DNA of 64,000 nt from QHVT01 sp036389275 (GCA_036389275.1 DASVQE010000039.1:62001-126000), one strand, 5' to 3'. Numbered from the stretch's first letter, positions 46,622 through 57,080 are shown. Program-made: numbers and translations. Notes: generated from the letters alone by a model not told the origin.

Positions 46622-47487
46622 CGCCGCCGCGCCACCGCCTCGATCTCCAGCAGCAGATCGGCGCGGCAGATGTCCGCCTCGACGTAGAGATTTGAGGCGA
46701 AGACGCCTTCGAGCCGCCGTGCGACCGCCTCGTAATCGGAGGCGCGGCGGATGTACGTCTTCGCCGCGACCACTGCATCGAGACCGCCGCGCGCGCCGGC
46801 GCGCCCCAGGACCAGCTCGATGTTGCGCAGCGTCTCCTCGAGCTGCGCGGCCACGTCGCCGGCGTGCACCGACTCGTGCCCGACCACGCTCGAGGTTCCG
46901 GAGACGAACACCGTGTCGCGCCACACCGTCGCGCGCGAGAACGACGGCGACTTCGGCCCGTAGCGCGGCGGATAGTCGTACGCCGCCACCTGCCGCGGAT
47001 TCTCCACCTGCACGCCCGGCTCGCGCGCGGCGAGAAAGTACGTCACCACGCCGCCCTCGCGCATCCCGACCGCGCTCGCCGCCGGCAGATCGACGTCGTG
47101 GTGATAGCCGGCATCGACGAACGCATCGTGCCGTCCGGCGCAGAAGAGCTGATACCGCTCGCGCCCGCCGTCGTGCGCGTTGATCCGCCCGACGTGATTC
47201 CACATGCGCAGAAAGTATGGATATCCATCCTTCCGCACTTGCGCGATCAGCCGCGCGTACAGCTCGCGCGAGCGCTCCTCGATCGAATCGCCGTCGTCGA
47301 TCGACGCCGCGCCGAAGAGCACCTCCTCGTGCGACGGCCACGCCTCGATCAGCGGCTCCGGCCCGAGCTGCGGCAGCGGCACGTGCAGCGCGTTCGCCAC
47401 CGCCGAGCCGAACGCCACCAGATGATGGTCGGCCGGAGGCGCAGTCGTGTAGATCGGAAGCGGGTCGCGGGAGAGGACGGCGGACAT
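46618..47487 (-). CDS. FkbO/Hyg5-type chorismatase-like protein
   Basis: The 289-residue protein fits the chorismatase family: an N-terminal half with YFLRMWNHVGRINAHDGG and ERYQLFCAGRHDAF, and a C-terminal RidA (YjgF)-like half with FVSGTSSVVGHESVHAGDV, QLEETLRNIELVL, KTYIRRASDYEAV and VEADICRADLLLEIEA. Characterised members cleave chorismate to pyruvate and dihydro- or hydroxybenzoates. The active-site residues were not checked in detail. The frame extends upstream, but the ATG at 47487 starts the homologous part. It is co-transcribed with the threonine aldolase gene (4-base overlap) and divergent from dihydropyrimidinase. Confidence 0.7.
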   Translation of the reverse strand: MSAVLSRDPLPIYTTAPPADHHLVAFGSAVANALHVPLPQLGPEPLIEAWPSHEEVLFGAASIDDGDSIEERSRELYARLIAQVRKDGYPYFLRMWNHVGRINAHDGGRERYQLFCAGRHDAFVDAGYHHDVDLPAASAVGMREGGVVTYFLAAREPGVQVENPRQVAAYDYPPRYGPKSPSFSRATVWRDTVFVSGTSSVVGHESVHAGDVAAQLEETLRNIELVLGRAGARGGLDAVVAAKTYIRRASDYEAVARRLEGVFASNLYVEADICRADLLLEIEAVARRR

Positions 47488-47551
47488 TCGCCTGCGAATC
47501 GTAACGCACGAGCGAGCGCTTAGAATGGCGCGCATTCGGAGGAGCTCGAGC

Positions 47552-48937
<1,386 letters not shown>

Positions 48938-48977
48938 AGTCCCGACTCGTCTAAAATCCCCCGACCAAGGAGCCAAC

Positions 48978-49847
48978 ATGTCCCGACTCGTGAAATGCGG
49001 TTTGATCCAGACCGCGCTGGCCTGCGACACCAGTGAGTCGCTCGAGACCATCCGCAACGCGCAGCTCGAGCGCACGCTGCAGTACATCGATCAGGCCGGG
49101 CAGGAAGGCGTGCAGGTGCTCTGCATGCAGGAGATCTTCACCGGTCCTTACTTTTGCGCCGAGCAGAATCCGCGCTGGTACGACTCGGTCGAGAAGATCC
49201 CCGACGGTCCGACCACCAAGCTGATGCAGGAGTACGCCAAGCGCTACAACATGGTCATCGTCGTGCCTCTCTATGAAGAAGAGGAGACCGGCGTCTACTA
49301 CAACACCGCCGCCGTGATCGACGCCGACGGGACGTACCTCGGCAAGTACCGCAAGAATCACATCCCGCACGTCGCGCCCGGCTTCTGGGAAAAGTACTAC
49401 TTCCGTCCCGGCAACCTCGGCTATCCGGTGTTCGACACCGCCTACGCGAAGGTCGGCGTCTACATCTGCTATGACCGCCACTTCCCCGAAGGCGCGCGCG
49501 AGCTCGGACTCGGCGGCGCGGAGATCGTGCTCAATCCCTCGGCCACCGTGGCCGGCCTCTCCGAATACCTCTGGAAACTCGAGCAGCCCGCGCACGCGGT
49601 GGCCAACGGCTACTTCGTCGGCGCCATCAACCGCGTCGGCATGGAAGGCCCCTGGAACATCGGCGAGTTCTACGGCCAGAGCTACTTCTGCGACCCGCGC
49701 GGCCAGATCGTCTCCATCGCACCGCGCGACGCCGACGCCCTCGTCACCGCCGAGCTCGACCTCGACAAAATCCGCGAAGTCCGCAACACCTGGCAGTTCT
49801 ATCGCGACCGGCGACCGGAGACGTACAACGGACTCGTGCGGCTCTGA
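48978..49847 (+). CDS. Beta-ureidopropionase-like nitrilase family amidase
   Basis: The 289-residue enzyme has the nitrilase triad: Glu52 (MQEIFTGPY), Lys126 (KYRKNHIPH) and Cys164 (VYICYDRHFPE). The KYRKNHIPHVAPGFWEKYYF and PSATVAGLSEYLWKLEQPAHA blocks are close to N-carbamoyl-beta-alanine amidohydrolases. It would hydrolyse N-carbamoyl-beta-alanine to beta-alanine, CO2 and ammonia, the third step of the pathway. AAGGAGCC precedes the ATG (spacing 7). It follows dihydropyrimidinase by 40 bases on the same strand, so both are likely in one transcript. The specific substrate is inferred from context. Confidence 0.88.
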   Translation: MSRLVKCGLIQTALACDTSESLETIRNAQLERTLQYIDQAGQEGVQVLCMQEIFTGPYFCAEQNPRWYDSVEKIPDGPTTKLMQEYAKRYNMVIVVPLYEEEETGVYYNTAAVIDADGTYLGKYRKNHIPHVAPGFWEKYYFRPGNLGYPVFDTAYAKVGVYICYDRHFPEGARELGLGGAEIVLNPSATVAGLSEYLWKLEQPAHAVANGYFVGAINRVGMEGPWNIGEFYGQSYFCDPRGQIVSIAPRDADALVTAELDLDKIREVRNTWQFYRDRRPETYNGLVRL

Positions 49848-49851
49848 GCTG

Positions 49852-52422
49852 CTACGACAGCCCGAGCAGCGACTTCACCAGCTTTCCCGCCGCCGCCATC
49901 ATCCCGTTGGCGGCGGCGGTCGACAGCGCCACGCCGATCGCGACGACGACCGACGACGCGCATGCGGTGAGCACGCCGAGATTGTGCACGTCGCGCAAAT
50001 GCCGCCACCGCAGTCCCGCCTCCTTCAACGTCTCGTAGTCGCCGAGGAGACCGAGGGTGAGGCACTGGATGAACTGCTGCGGAAACCAGAGCATGTACAC
50101 GCGGTTCGGACCGTCGCCTTCGGCGCGGAAGAGGAACGCCGCCACGAGTGACGGCACGATGAGCGTCGCGAACCACACCAGCCCTTTCTGCAGTCCGTTG
50201 GCGCCGCGCAGTGACGGATAGAAGTAGCCGAAGAAGAACCCGCTGAGCGGCCACTGCACCGCGGCGGTGATGAAGACCCCGACGACCGACAGCCACTGCA
50301 CCGCGACACCGGGCACGCGCTGCGCCGCCACGAACAGAAGAAACCACGGAACGGCGAGGAGCGTCGCGTACGCGGCGGCGCGCACGCCGCGTTCCCACGG
50401 TGGCAGCGCGGGCCCGGCAACGAACACGCCGGATTGCGTGCGCTGCGCCGCGACGTACGCGCGCTTCCGCTCCACCGCGTCTTCGATCGCGCCGATGTGC
50501 TTCTCGTATTCGCTGTACGTGACCGACGCGTCGGCGATCTTGTTACGCATCTCTTTCCGCGCCGCATCGAGCATGGCCTCCGCCTCGTTCGCGGCGATGC
50601 GGTTGCGGACGGCCTCGCGCACGCCGTGCGCCGGCAGCTCGTGCGACGCGGCCGTGCGCGGGACGAAGGACCACCAGCGAAGCAGCGCGTACGCGGCGAG
50701 CACTTCCACGATGCCGAACACACCGCGCGCCTCGGAGAAGAAGAACGTCAGCGCCAGTACGATGCGCGCCGCGCGCGCGGCCGCCGGCGCGCGCCGCGTG
50801 GCGGCAGAGAGCCGCTCGAGCGGCACGATCAGTGCGCCGGCGACGACGAGCCACAGCAGCTTGTCCGCCGAGTCGACGAAGTAGAGCGAATCACGCGACA
50901 CGCTCGTAGCGTCGTGCGTCAGCAGCACCGCGATTGCCGCTACGGCCACCAAAGCGAGCGCGAGGCCGCGGCCGCGGCGCCACCACCGCGCGTTGAGAAA
51001 CGCGAGCGTCGCGATGAGGAACGCGATCGCGACGACCGCCGCCGCCGGCCAGACGCCTTCACGATCGAACACGGCGTCGATGAGACCCAATCCGACCGCC
51101 GCGACGGCGAGAGCGGCAGTGATGCGGACGCGAAAGCGCTCCGTCACTTCGGCAGCGATCCAGATGCATACCGCCAGCGCCGCGGCCACGGCGGCGGCGA
51201 CGATCGGGATCTGCAGCGGCGGCGGCGTCGCATCGCTCTCCGAAGCGGGCGCGCAGGCGACCAATGCGGCACAGGCCGCAGCGGCGACGAGCGCGGTCGC
51301 GGCAGCGACTATCGCTACACGCGACATTGGCCGCGCGCCCGCCGGTTCGGCCCGGCGTAGCGCCCAGGCGCGCGCGAGCAGCGGCCATCCGGCGGCGACG
51401 AACGCCGCCGCCCACGCCGGCGCACCGAACATCAGGCTCGGCGAGTAGTTGCCGAGTTTGCCCTGCGGACGGACGAATGCGACCGCCTCGGAAGCGACCA
51501 GCCCGGCTCCGACCACCATCAGGAGCAGCAGCAACGCCGCGGCAATCTCCGCCGGATGGCGGAACGCGCGCAGCCGGCGCCGCGCGGCGAGCGCTGCGAT
51601 CAGCGCGTACGGCAGGATGAGCAGCACCGCCGAAAACAGCGTCGAGAGTCCGGGGATGTAGCGCGATTCGAAATGCGCCAGCACGCTCCGGATCACCGGG
51701 CGGAAGCGGCGTACCGGCCCGGCCGCGCGCACGATGCCGAAGCGGTGCTCCTCTTCCATGCCGCTGCCGGTGAGCTCAAAGCGCGTGCGCGCATCGGTCT
51801 GCAGCACCGGCGTCGCGTCCATGCCGACCACCCGCACGCGGCTCGTGTGCAGCTCGAAGATCGACTGCTGCGCGCCGATGGCGCTGGTGAACCTGACGAT
51901 CCGGTGCGCGTCGCTCTCCGGCGTGGCATCCGCGTCGAACAGCTCGATGTCCCGCGGGACGCGCAGCACGAGCGTACATGGTTTCGCGCCGCCGCCGACG
52001 AGCGAGACCGGCTCGAGCCGGTACCACAGGTCTCCCACGATCAACACGCCGCCGGCACGGCCGATCGCATCCGACGAGTCCGCAAACGGATTGTCGGCGG
52101 CGAGCCTCGCCCGTTGCGCCGCCGCCAGCGCGTTGCAGAACGCCGGATCGTCGCTCACGGTCAGGCTCTCGTCGGCGGACAGCTTCTGCTCGCTCACGAC
52201 GATTACGACCGCCCGGCTCAGCCTGGCCGCCGTGGAAGCCGGGTGCGGTAGCGCGTTCCAGAACTCGTCTAAGCTGAGCGAGGTCTTCCGGTAGCGGACG
52301 CTGTACGGTCTCAGCGCCTCCAACAGCGGATGCATCGCGATCTGCAGCGCCGCTCCTCCGATTGCGAACGCCACCGCCAGCCGCGCGAAGCGCAGATACG
52401 TTCGCTTCAGCTCGTCACGCAC
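49852..52422 (-). CDS. Large polytopic membrane protein of unknown function
   Basis: The 856-residue protein has an N-terminal membrane helix (about 12-32), an extracytoplasmic beta-rich domain (about 35-270, with SRAVVIVVSEQKLSAD and RFELTGSGM) and then about a dozen hydrophobic helices. A soluble charged segment (about 620-690, NEAEAMLDAARKEMRNKIADAS) sits between the last groups. No family recognised; it could be a sensor, a peptide transporter-like protein or an envelope biogenesis factor. The GTG at 52422 is the last start before the first helix; no strong ribosome binding site is seen. It converges on the beta-ureidopropionase gene with a 4-base gap. Confidence 0.6.
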   Translation of the reverse strand: MRDELKRTYLRFARLAVAFAIGGAALQIAMHPLLEALRPYSVRYRKTSLSLDEFWNALPHPASTAARLSRAVVIVVSEQKLSADESLTVSDDPAFCNALAAAQRARLAADNPFADSSDAIGRAGGVLIVGDLWYRLEPVSLVGGGAKPCTLVLRVPRDIELFDADATPESDAHRIVRFTSAIGAQQSIFELHTSRVRVVGMDATPVLQTDARTRFELTGSGMEEEHRFGIVRAAGPVRRFRPVIRSVLAHFESRYIPGLSTLFSAVLLILPYALIAALAARRRLRAFRHPAEIAAALLLLLMVVGAGLVASEAVAFVRPQGKLGNYSPSLMFGAPAWAAAFVAAGWPLLARAWALRRAEPAGARPMSRVAIVAAATALVAAAACAALVACAPASESDATPPPLQIPIVAAAVAAALAVCIWIAAEVTERFRVRITAALAVAAVGLGLIDAVFDREGVWPAAAVVAIAFLIATLAFLNARWWRRGRGLALALVAVAAIAVLLTHDATSVSRDSLYFVDSADKLLWLVVAGALIVPLERLSAATRRAPAAARAARIVLALTFFFSEARGVFGIVEVLAAYALLRWWSFVPRTAASHELPAHGVREAVRNRIAANEAEAMLDAARKEMRNKIADASVTYSEYEKHIGAIEDAVERKRAYVAAQRTQSGVFVAGPALPPWERGVRAAAYATLLAVPWFLLFVAAQRVPGVAVQWLSVVGVFITAAVQWPLSGFFFGYFYPSLRGANGLQKGLVWFATLIVPSLVAAFLFRAEGDGPNRVYMLWFPQQFIQCLTLGLLGDYETLKEAGLRWRHLRDVHNLGVLTACASSVVVAIGVALSTAAANGMMAAAGKLVKSLLGLS

Positions 52423-52476
52423 GGCAGCAAGTCTACGGCACACCGATTGCGATTCTTCCTCTCCGGAGGAAACGCC

Positions 52477-52680
52477 ATGTCGAATCAGCACAATCGTGGC
52501 GGCGATGACGCCGCGTCGAGCAACACGCCGGCCGAGCCGCATCAGAAGCACAAGAGCGGCGGGCACATGGGAGCCGGGAAGTCGGGCGGGAAGAGCTTCG
52601 GGGCGGAGAAGCCGGAAGTCCGCGACGACAACGGCAGCCGTGAGGCCGGCCGCGACTGGGACGGCGACAAGACGAACTGA
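52477..52680 (+). CDS. Small hydrophilic disordered protein (67 aa)
   Basis: A 67-residue protein starting at ATG 52477 with CGGAGGA at 52464-52470. It is rich in Gly, Lys, Asp, Glu and Asn (HKSGGHMGAGKSGGKSFGAE) with no hydrophobic core, so it should be unfolded in solution. It resembles stress-associated hydrophilic proteins in composition only. The strong ribosome binding site and the in-frame stop support it being a real gene despite its size. Followed by the YfiT-like gene (27 bases). Confidence 0.55.
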   Translation: MSNQHNRGGDDAASSNTPAEPHQKHKSGGHMGAGKSGGKSFGAEKPEVRDDNGSREAGRDWDGDKTN

Positions 52681-52707
52681 TCGGGAGTCGCGATAGACTC
52701 GCTCGTC

Positions 52708-53235
52708 ATGAGCGATCCGCGATTTCCCGTCGGCAAGTACCAGCGCAACGATCACCTGAATGACGACGAGCGCCGGGCGAGCATCGACGTGCTCGCCGCG
52801 GCGCCGGCGCGTCTGCGCGAGGCGATCGCCGGACTCACCGACGCGCAGCTCGACACGCCGTATCGCGACGGCGGCTGGACGCTGCGCCAGGTCGTGCATC
52901 ACCTCCCTGACTCGCACCTGAACGCCTACATGCGGGTGAAGCTCGCGCTCACCGAGGACGCGCCGACCATCCGTCCGTACGACGAGGCGGCGTGGGCGCA
53001 GCTCTCCGACTCGCGCGACACGCCCGTCGACGTCTCGCTCGCGCTCTTCGAGGCGCTGCACGCCCGCTGGACGACGCTGCTGCGCGCGCTGCGGCCGGAC
53101 GACTTCGCCCGCACCTTCAAGCATCCCGAGCACAAGGGCGACTTCACGCTCGATGATGTGGTCGGCATGTACGCGTGGCACTCGCGGCACCATGTCGCCC
53201 ACATCACCACCACGCGCGAGCGGATGGGTTGGTAA
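52708..53235 (+). CDS. YfiT/DinB-like putative metal-dependent hydrolase or thiol transferase
   Basis: The 175-residue protein has the YfiT/BstA layout: an N-terminal PRFPVGKY motif, the helix His pair VVHHLPDSHLNAYMR, and a second pair AWHSRHHVAHI, which would form a three-His metal site in a DinB four-helix bundle. Members include bacillithiol transferase BstA, but the thiol used by this organism is unknown. Its stop overlaps the start of the GNAT acetyltransferase gene by 7 bases, so they may be translationally coupled. Confidence 0.85.
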   Translation: MSDPRFPVGKYQRNDHLNDDERRASIDVLAAAPARLREAIAGLTDAQLDTPYRDGGWTLRQVVHHLPDSHLNAYMRVKLALTEDAPTIRPYDEAAWAQLSDSRDTPVDVSLALFEALHARWTTLLRALRPDDFARTFKHPEHKGDFTLDDVVGMYAWHSRHHVAHITTTRERMGW

Positions 53236-54011
53236 CGCGGACGCTGACGGCCGAGGACTTTGACGCGGTCCATGCCGCATTCCTCGACGCATTCAGCGAC
53301 TACGTCATCTCCCTGGCGTTCACGCGCGAGCAGTTCGCGGAGCTGCTGACGCGCCGCGGCTGGCTGCCGGAAGCCTCGGTGGGCATCTTCGACGGCGAGC
53401 GGCTGGTGGCCTTCACGCTGAACGCCGTCGACGGCGCGCGCGCCTACGACAGCGGCACCGGCGTGGTCCTCACCCACCGCCGCCGCGGCCTCGGCCGGGC
53501 CATGCTCGACTTCATCGAGCCGCGGCTCCGCGCGCGCGGCTGCACCGAGTACGTCCTCGAAGTGCTCGAGCAGAACCAGCGCGCGCTCGAGCTCTACCGC
53601 TCCTCCGGCTTCGAGGTCGCACGCGGCCTGCAATGCTGGCGCTACGGAGGCGCTGCCGCACCTCCGGAAGGACGCAGCTCCATCCATCCGGAATGGTGGG
53701 ACGTGCAGCCGTCGTGGCAGAACACCGCCGCGTCGATCGGGCGCGCCCGCGATCCGCACGTGATCCTCGGCGACGCGCATGGTTACGCCGTGGTCTTCCC
53801 GTCGAACGGCGACCTCGCCCAACTGGCCGTGGCCCGCGAGGCGCGGCGGCGCGGCGTCGGCACGCGCCTTTTGCGTCAGGCGCAAACGCTCGCCGGCAAG
53901 CCGCTTCGCATCCTGAACGTCGACGACCGCGACGCCGGCATCGCTGCCTTCCTCGAGCACGCCAGCGCAGCGAAAACCGTTCGCCAGTACGAGATGATCA
54001 AGCGACTGTGA
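53229..54011 (+). CDS. Double GNAT-domain acetyltransferase
   Basis: The 260-residue protein is two GNAT folds in series. The first (about 1-130) has the acetyl-CoA motif VVLTHRRRGLGRAMLDF and the LEVLEQNQRALELYRSSGF motif. The second (about 150-260) has AVAREARRRGVGTRLLRQA and NVDDRDAGIAAFLEHA. It starts at a TTG overlapping the previous stop, since the conserved domain starts there; the first ATG would cut into it. The last 74 residues are encoded in the left copy of a 245-bp tandem duplication. Its stop overlaps the GTG of the following reading frame (GTGA). Substrate unknown. Confidence 0.8.
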   Translation: MVTRTLTAEDFDAVHAAFLDAFSDYVISLAFTREQFAELLTRRGWLPEASVGIFDGERLVAFTLNAVDGARAYDSGTGVVLTHRRRGLGRAMLDFIEPRLRARGCTEYVLEVLEQNQRALELYRSSGFEVARGLQCWRYGGAAAPPEGRSSIHPEWWDVQPSWQNTAASIGRARDPHVILGDAHGYAVVFPSNGDLAQLAVAREARRRGVGTRLLRQAQTLAGKPLRILNVDDRDAGIAAFLEHASAAKTVRQYEMIKRL

Positions 54012-54276
54012 TCGAGATCAAGATCTGCTGCCGCGTGGTCTTCCCGTCGAATGGCGACCTCGCCCAACTCGCCGTGGCCCGCGACGTGCGGCGGCGCGGC
54101 ATCGGCACGCGTCTTTTGCGTCAGGCGCAAACGCTCGCCGGCAAGCCGCTGCGCATCCTGAACGTCGACGACTGCGACGCCGGCATCGCCGCCTTCCTCG
54201 AGCACGCCGGCGCGGTGAAAACCGTCCGCCAATACGAGATGATCAAGCGGCTGTGATCGAGATCAAGATCTGCTGC
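53789..54276. repeat. 245-bp tandem duplication across the GNAT/trpF junction
   Basis: The copies (53789-54031 and 54034-54276) align without gaps at an offset of 245 bases, with 15 differences (about 94% identity). Nine differences are synonymous and six are replacements in the GNAT frame. The unit spans the end of the GNAT gene and the first eight codons of trpF. It produced a chimeric reading frame between the two intact genes. Confidence 0.9.
54008..54256 (+). pseudogene. Chimeric duplicate: eight codons of trpF fused to the GNAT C-terminus
   Basis: The 82-codon frame begins with the trpF start (GTGATCGAGATCAAGATCTG...) and continues into a copy of the last GNAT strand and helices (ending VKTVRQYEMIKRL). 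It has lost the first GNAT domain and most of the second, so an acetyltransferase function is unlikely. It keeps GTGA overlaps on both sides (54008-54011 and 54253-54256), so ribosomes could still move from the GNAT gene to trpF. Probably a by-product of the duplication; it may still be translated. Confidence 0.6.
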
Positions 54277-54900
54277 ATCAGCAGCCACGACGAGGCGCGG
54301 CTGGCGCTCGACGCCGGCGCGAACATCCTCGGCCTGGTCTCGGCCATGCCGAGCGGACCGGGCGTCATCGACGAAGCGCTCATTGCCTCGATCGCCGCCG
54401 CCGTCGCGCTGCCGGCGCAGACCTTCCTGCTCACTTCTTTGTGCGACGCCGATGCCGTCATCGAACAGCACCGCCGCCTCCGCACCACCGGCATCCAACT
54501 CTGCGACGCGCTGCCGCCCGGCAGCCTGCCGCGCATCCGCGAGGCGCTGCCCGGCGTGCGGCTGGTGCAGGTCATCCACGTCACCGGCGAGGCCTCGTAC
54601 GACGAGGCGATGCGCGCCGCGCGCGACGCCGACGCGCTGCTGCTCGACTCCGGCAATCCCTCGCTGCAGGTCAAAGAGCTCGGCGGCACGGGCCGCGTCC
54701 ACGACTGGCGCGTGAGCCGCCGCATCGCCGCCGATGCGCACGTGCCGGTTTTTCTCGCCGGCGGGCTCAGCGAACAGAACGTGGCCGAGGCGCTGCGCAG
54801 CGTCGGCGCGACCGGCGTCGACATCTGCAGCGGCGTGCGGACGAACGGCCGCCTCGACGGAGAAAAGTTGCGGCGCTTCATCGCCGCCGCGCGCGGCTGA
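54253..54900 (+). CDS. trpF: Phosphoribosylanthranilate isomerase
   Basis: The 215-residue TIM barrel has the TrpF features: N-terminal IEIKICCISSHDEARLALDAGANILGL with the catalytic Cys at residue 7 or 8, an Asp general acid in LLLDSGN, GGTGRVHDW, the FLAGGLSEQNVAEAL phosphate-binding loop, and GVDICSGVRTNG at the C-terminus. It isomerises phosphoribosylanthranilate in tryptophan synthesis. It stands alone, away from other trp genes. It starts at a GTG overlapping the stop of the chimeric duplicate by 4 bases. The extra Cys in KICC (usually KICG) is unusual; the chemistry should tolerate it. Confidence 0.85.
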   Translation: MIEIKICCISSHDEARLALDAGANILGLVSAMPSGPGVIDEALIASIAAAVALPAQTFLLTSLCDADAVIEQHRRLRTTGIQLCDALPPGSLPRIREALPGVRLVQVIHVTGEASYDEAMRAARDADALLLDSGNPSLQVKELGGTGRVHDWRVSRRIAADAHVPVFLAGGLSEQNVAEALRSVGATGVDICSGVRTNGRLDGEKLRRFIAAARG

Positions 54901-54935
54901 GCACGGAATCTGCTTATGAAGCCATCGGGTAGACC

Positions 54936-55343
54936 ATGGCTCAGATCCTCGTCGTGGAAGACGATGATGCCATCCGGCAACTGCTGATCGAGTACCTCGC
55001 CGAACGTGCGGCGCTGGCGGTCGAAGGCGCACGCGACGGCGTCGAGGCGCTGCATCAGATCTCGACCAGCGACTACGCGGTGGTCGTCCTCGACCTGATG
55101 ATGCCGCACATGAGCGGCATCGACCTGCTCGACTCGCTCGCGGCGATGGAAGCCGATCCCTCGGTCAAGGCGCCGCGGCGCAAGCCGGCCGTCATCGTGA
55201 TCACCGGCGCGCCGCCCGACGTCGTCGCCGCCGACGATCTCACCCAGCGCTTTCCCGACACCGTACGCGGCGTGCTGCGCAAGCCGCTCGACATCGAGAC
55301 GCTCACCAGCCGCGTCGCCGCGTGCTGCAACGGCGATTCATAG
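54936..55343 (+). CDS. Single-domain response regulator (receiver only)
   Basis: The 135-residue protein is a receiver domain and no more: acidic EDDD at 8-11, the phospho-acceptor Asp in VVVLDLMMPHMSG, the Thr in VIVITGAPP and the Lys in GVLRKPLD. There is no output domain, so it acts by protein contact or as a phosphate sink. It converges on the hybrid kinase gene and overlaps its end by 6 bases, so the two may be partners. A CheY-like or stressosome-linked role is inference. Confidence 0.88.
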   Translation: MAQILVVEDDDAIRQLLIEYLAERAALAVEGARDGVEALHQISTSDYAVVVLDLMMPHMSGIDLLDSLAAMEADPSVKAPRRKPAVIVITGAPPDVVAADDLTQRFPDTVRGVLRKPLDIETLTSRVAACCNGDS

Positions 55344-57077
55344 CACCGCGTCGATGGCCGCCGTGACGACCTCGCGCGAGAGATCGCCTTTGTAGACGAC
55401 GCGCGCCGCGCGCGTCAGGATCTGCTCGCGCTCCGCGTCGTTGACGAAACGCGACGTGACGATGATGACCGGAATCGGCGCGGTCATCGGATCGCTCTTG
55501 AGCCGCTGCAGCACCTCGTGTCCGCCGAGGCCGGGCATCATCATGTCGAGGAAGATGAGATCGGGCCGCTCGGACTGGGCCATGGCGATGCCGTGCAGTC
55601 CGTTCTCCGCCTCGAGGATCTCGGTGCCGGTACGCGTGGCGAAGTTGGCCAGCGTGTAGCGCGCGGTGGCGTCGTCGTCGACGATCAGCAGGCGTGCCTT
55701 CCGTTCGGCGGCGCTCGCGCGCGGCGGCGGCGCGGCGTCGCCGTAGCGCAGCGGAATCTCCGCGGTGAAGGTCGAGCCGGCGCCGACGCGGCTCTCGACC
55801 GACACGTGTCCGCCGAGGAGCAGCGCCAGCTTGCGCGTGAGCGGCAGCCCGAGGCCGGTCCCTTTTTCCTTCTGCTGCAGCTTGTGATGCACCTGCGTGA
55901 ACTCGTCGAAGATGCGCTCCTGATCTTCCGGCGCGATGCCGATGCCGGTGTCGGCGACGGAGAAGAGGACGCACTTGCCGTCGCGCGACAGCGACGCCGA
56001 CACGCGCACCTCGCCGGCCTCGGTGAACTTGAGCGCGTTCGAGATGAAGTTGCGCAGGATCTGCGCGAGCTTTCCCTCGTCCGTGTACATCGGCGGCACG
56101 TCGTCGGGCTCGTCGAACACGAGCGCCAGCGAGCGGTTCAACAGCAGCGGCCGCAGCATGCCGCGCAGCGCGCTGAACAGCGTGGCCACCTCGAACTCCG
56201 CCGGCCGCACCTCGACCTTTCCCGACTCGATCTTGGCCAGGTCGAGCAGGTCGCTGACCAGGCTCTCCAGATCTTCCGCGGCGCTGCGGATCAGCGAGAG
56301 CTGCTTGCGCGGCTCCTCGGTCAGCGGCGCTTCGTCGAGCAGCCGCGAGAGCGCCAGGATCGAGTTCACCGGCGTGCGGAACTCGTGGCTCATGTCGGAG
56401 AGGAAGCGCGTCTTCACCTCGTCGGCGCGGCGCAGCGACTCCGCCTTTTCGTCGAGCTCCGCGTAGAGCGCGAGCACGCCGCGATTGGTGTCCTCGAGCT
56501 CCTGGTTCAAGCGCTCGAGCTCCTCCTGCCGTTCGTTCAGTTGCGCGAGCGCGCCGAGCAGCTCCGCGTTCTGCTGCTGGATCTCGTCGAGCGGACTCTC
56601 GGCGCGGCTGCGCGCCAGCGCGTCGGTGATGCGCAGGATGCTCTCGCTCGTGAGCGGCGGCGCGCTGGCCGGCAGCCGCTTGCGCATCATGACGGTCGTG
56701 CCGCGGCCGGGCGCGCTGTTGATGGTCAGCTCGTCCATCAGTCGCCGCGCGCCGACGATGCCGACGCCCATGCCGCTGGTCGACTGATACCTGCCGCCGA
56801 GGACTTCGTCGAGATTGGCGATGCCGGGGCCGCGGTCGGTGACGGTGATCTCGAAGGACTGCACGTTTTCCATCCCGCTGGAGATCCCGAATTCCACACG
56901 TCCGCCTCCGCCGTAACGGAGCGCGTTGCGCGCGATCTCCGACACCACCGTGGCGATGCGGGTCTGATCCTGCGCGTCGAAGCCGGTCAGCTCCGCGAGC
57001 TGCCGCGCGCGGCGGCGCGCCGCGACGAGGTCGTATTCGAAGTGCAGCGTGATCGAGGAAATCGCGGTGGTCGGCAT
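55338..57077 (-). CDS. Hybrid histidine kinase with N-terminal RsbT-like ATPase and C-terminal receiver
   Basis: The 579-residue protein is a fusion. Residues 1-130 are an RsbT/RsbW-type ATPase (VSEIARNALRYGGG; VTDRGPGIANL; SGMGVGIVGARRLMDE). A coiled coil (about 150-215) follows. Next come a HisKA domain with SDMSHEFRTPVNS (His near residue 229) and a HATPase_c (ILRNFISNALKF, VADTGIGIA, KGTGLGLPLT). A receiver (about 460-575) has Asp in LIFLDMMMPGLGG and Lys in VVYKGD. It is the last gene of the stressosome operon and lies 3 bases after the phosphatase gene. The N-terminal ATPase may let it accept the same signals as RsbT. No membrane helix is visible. Confidence 0.9.
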   Translation of the reverse strand: MPTTAISSITLHFEYDLVAARRRARQLAELTGFDAQDQTRIATVVSEIARNALRYGGGGRVEFGISSGMENVQSFEITVTDRGPGIANLDEVLGGRYQSTSGMGVGIVGARRLMDELTINSAPGRGTTVMMRKRLPASAPPLTSESILRITDALARSRAESPLDEIQQQNAELLGALAQLNERQEELERLNQELEDTNRGVLALYAELDEKAESLRRADEVKTRFLSDMSHEFRTPVNSILALSRLLDEAPLTEEPRKQLSLIRSAAEDLESLVSDLLDLAKIESGKVEVRPAEFEVATLFSALRGMLRPLLLNRSLALVFDEPDDVPPMYTDEGKLAQILRNFISNALKFTEAGEVRVSASLSRDGKCVLFSVADTGIGIAPEDQERIFDEFTQVHHKLQQKEKGTGLGLPLTRKLALLLGGHVSVESRVGAGSTFTAEIPLRYGDAAPPPRASAAERKARLLIVDDDATARYTLANFATRTGTEILEAENGLHGIAMAQSERPDLIFLDMMMPGLGGHEVLQRLKSDPMTAPIPVIIVTSRFVNDAEREQILTRAARVVYKGDLSREVVTAAIDAVL

Positions 57078-57080
57078 GCG

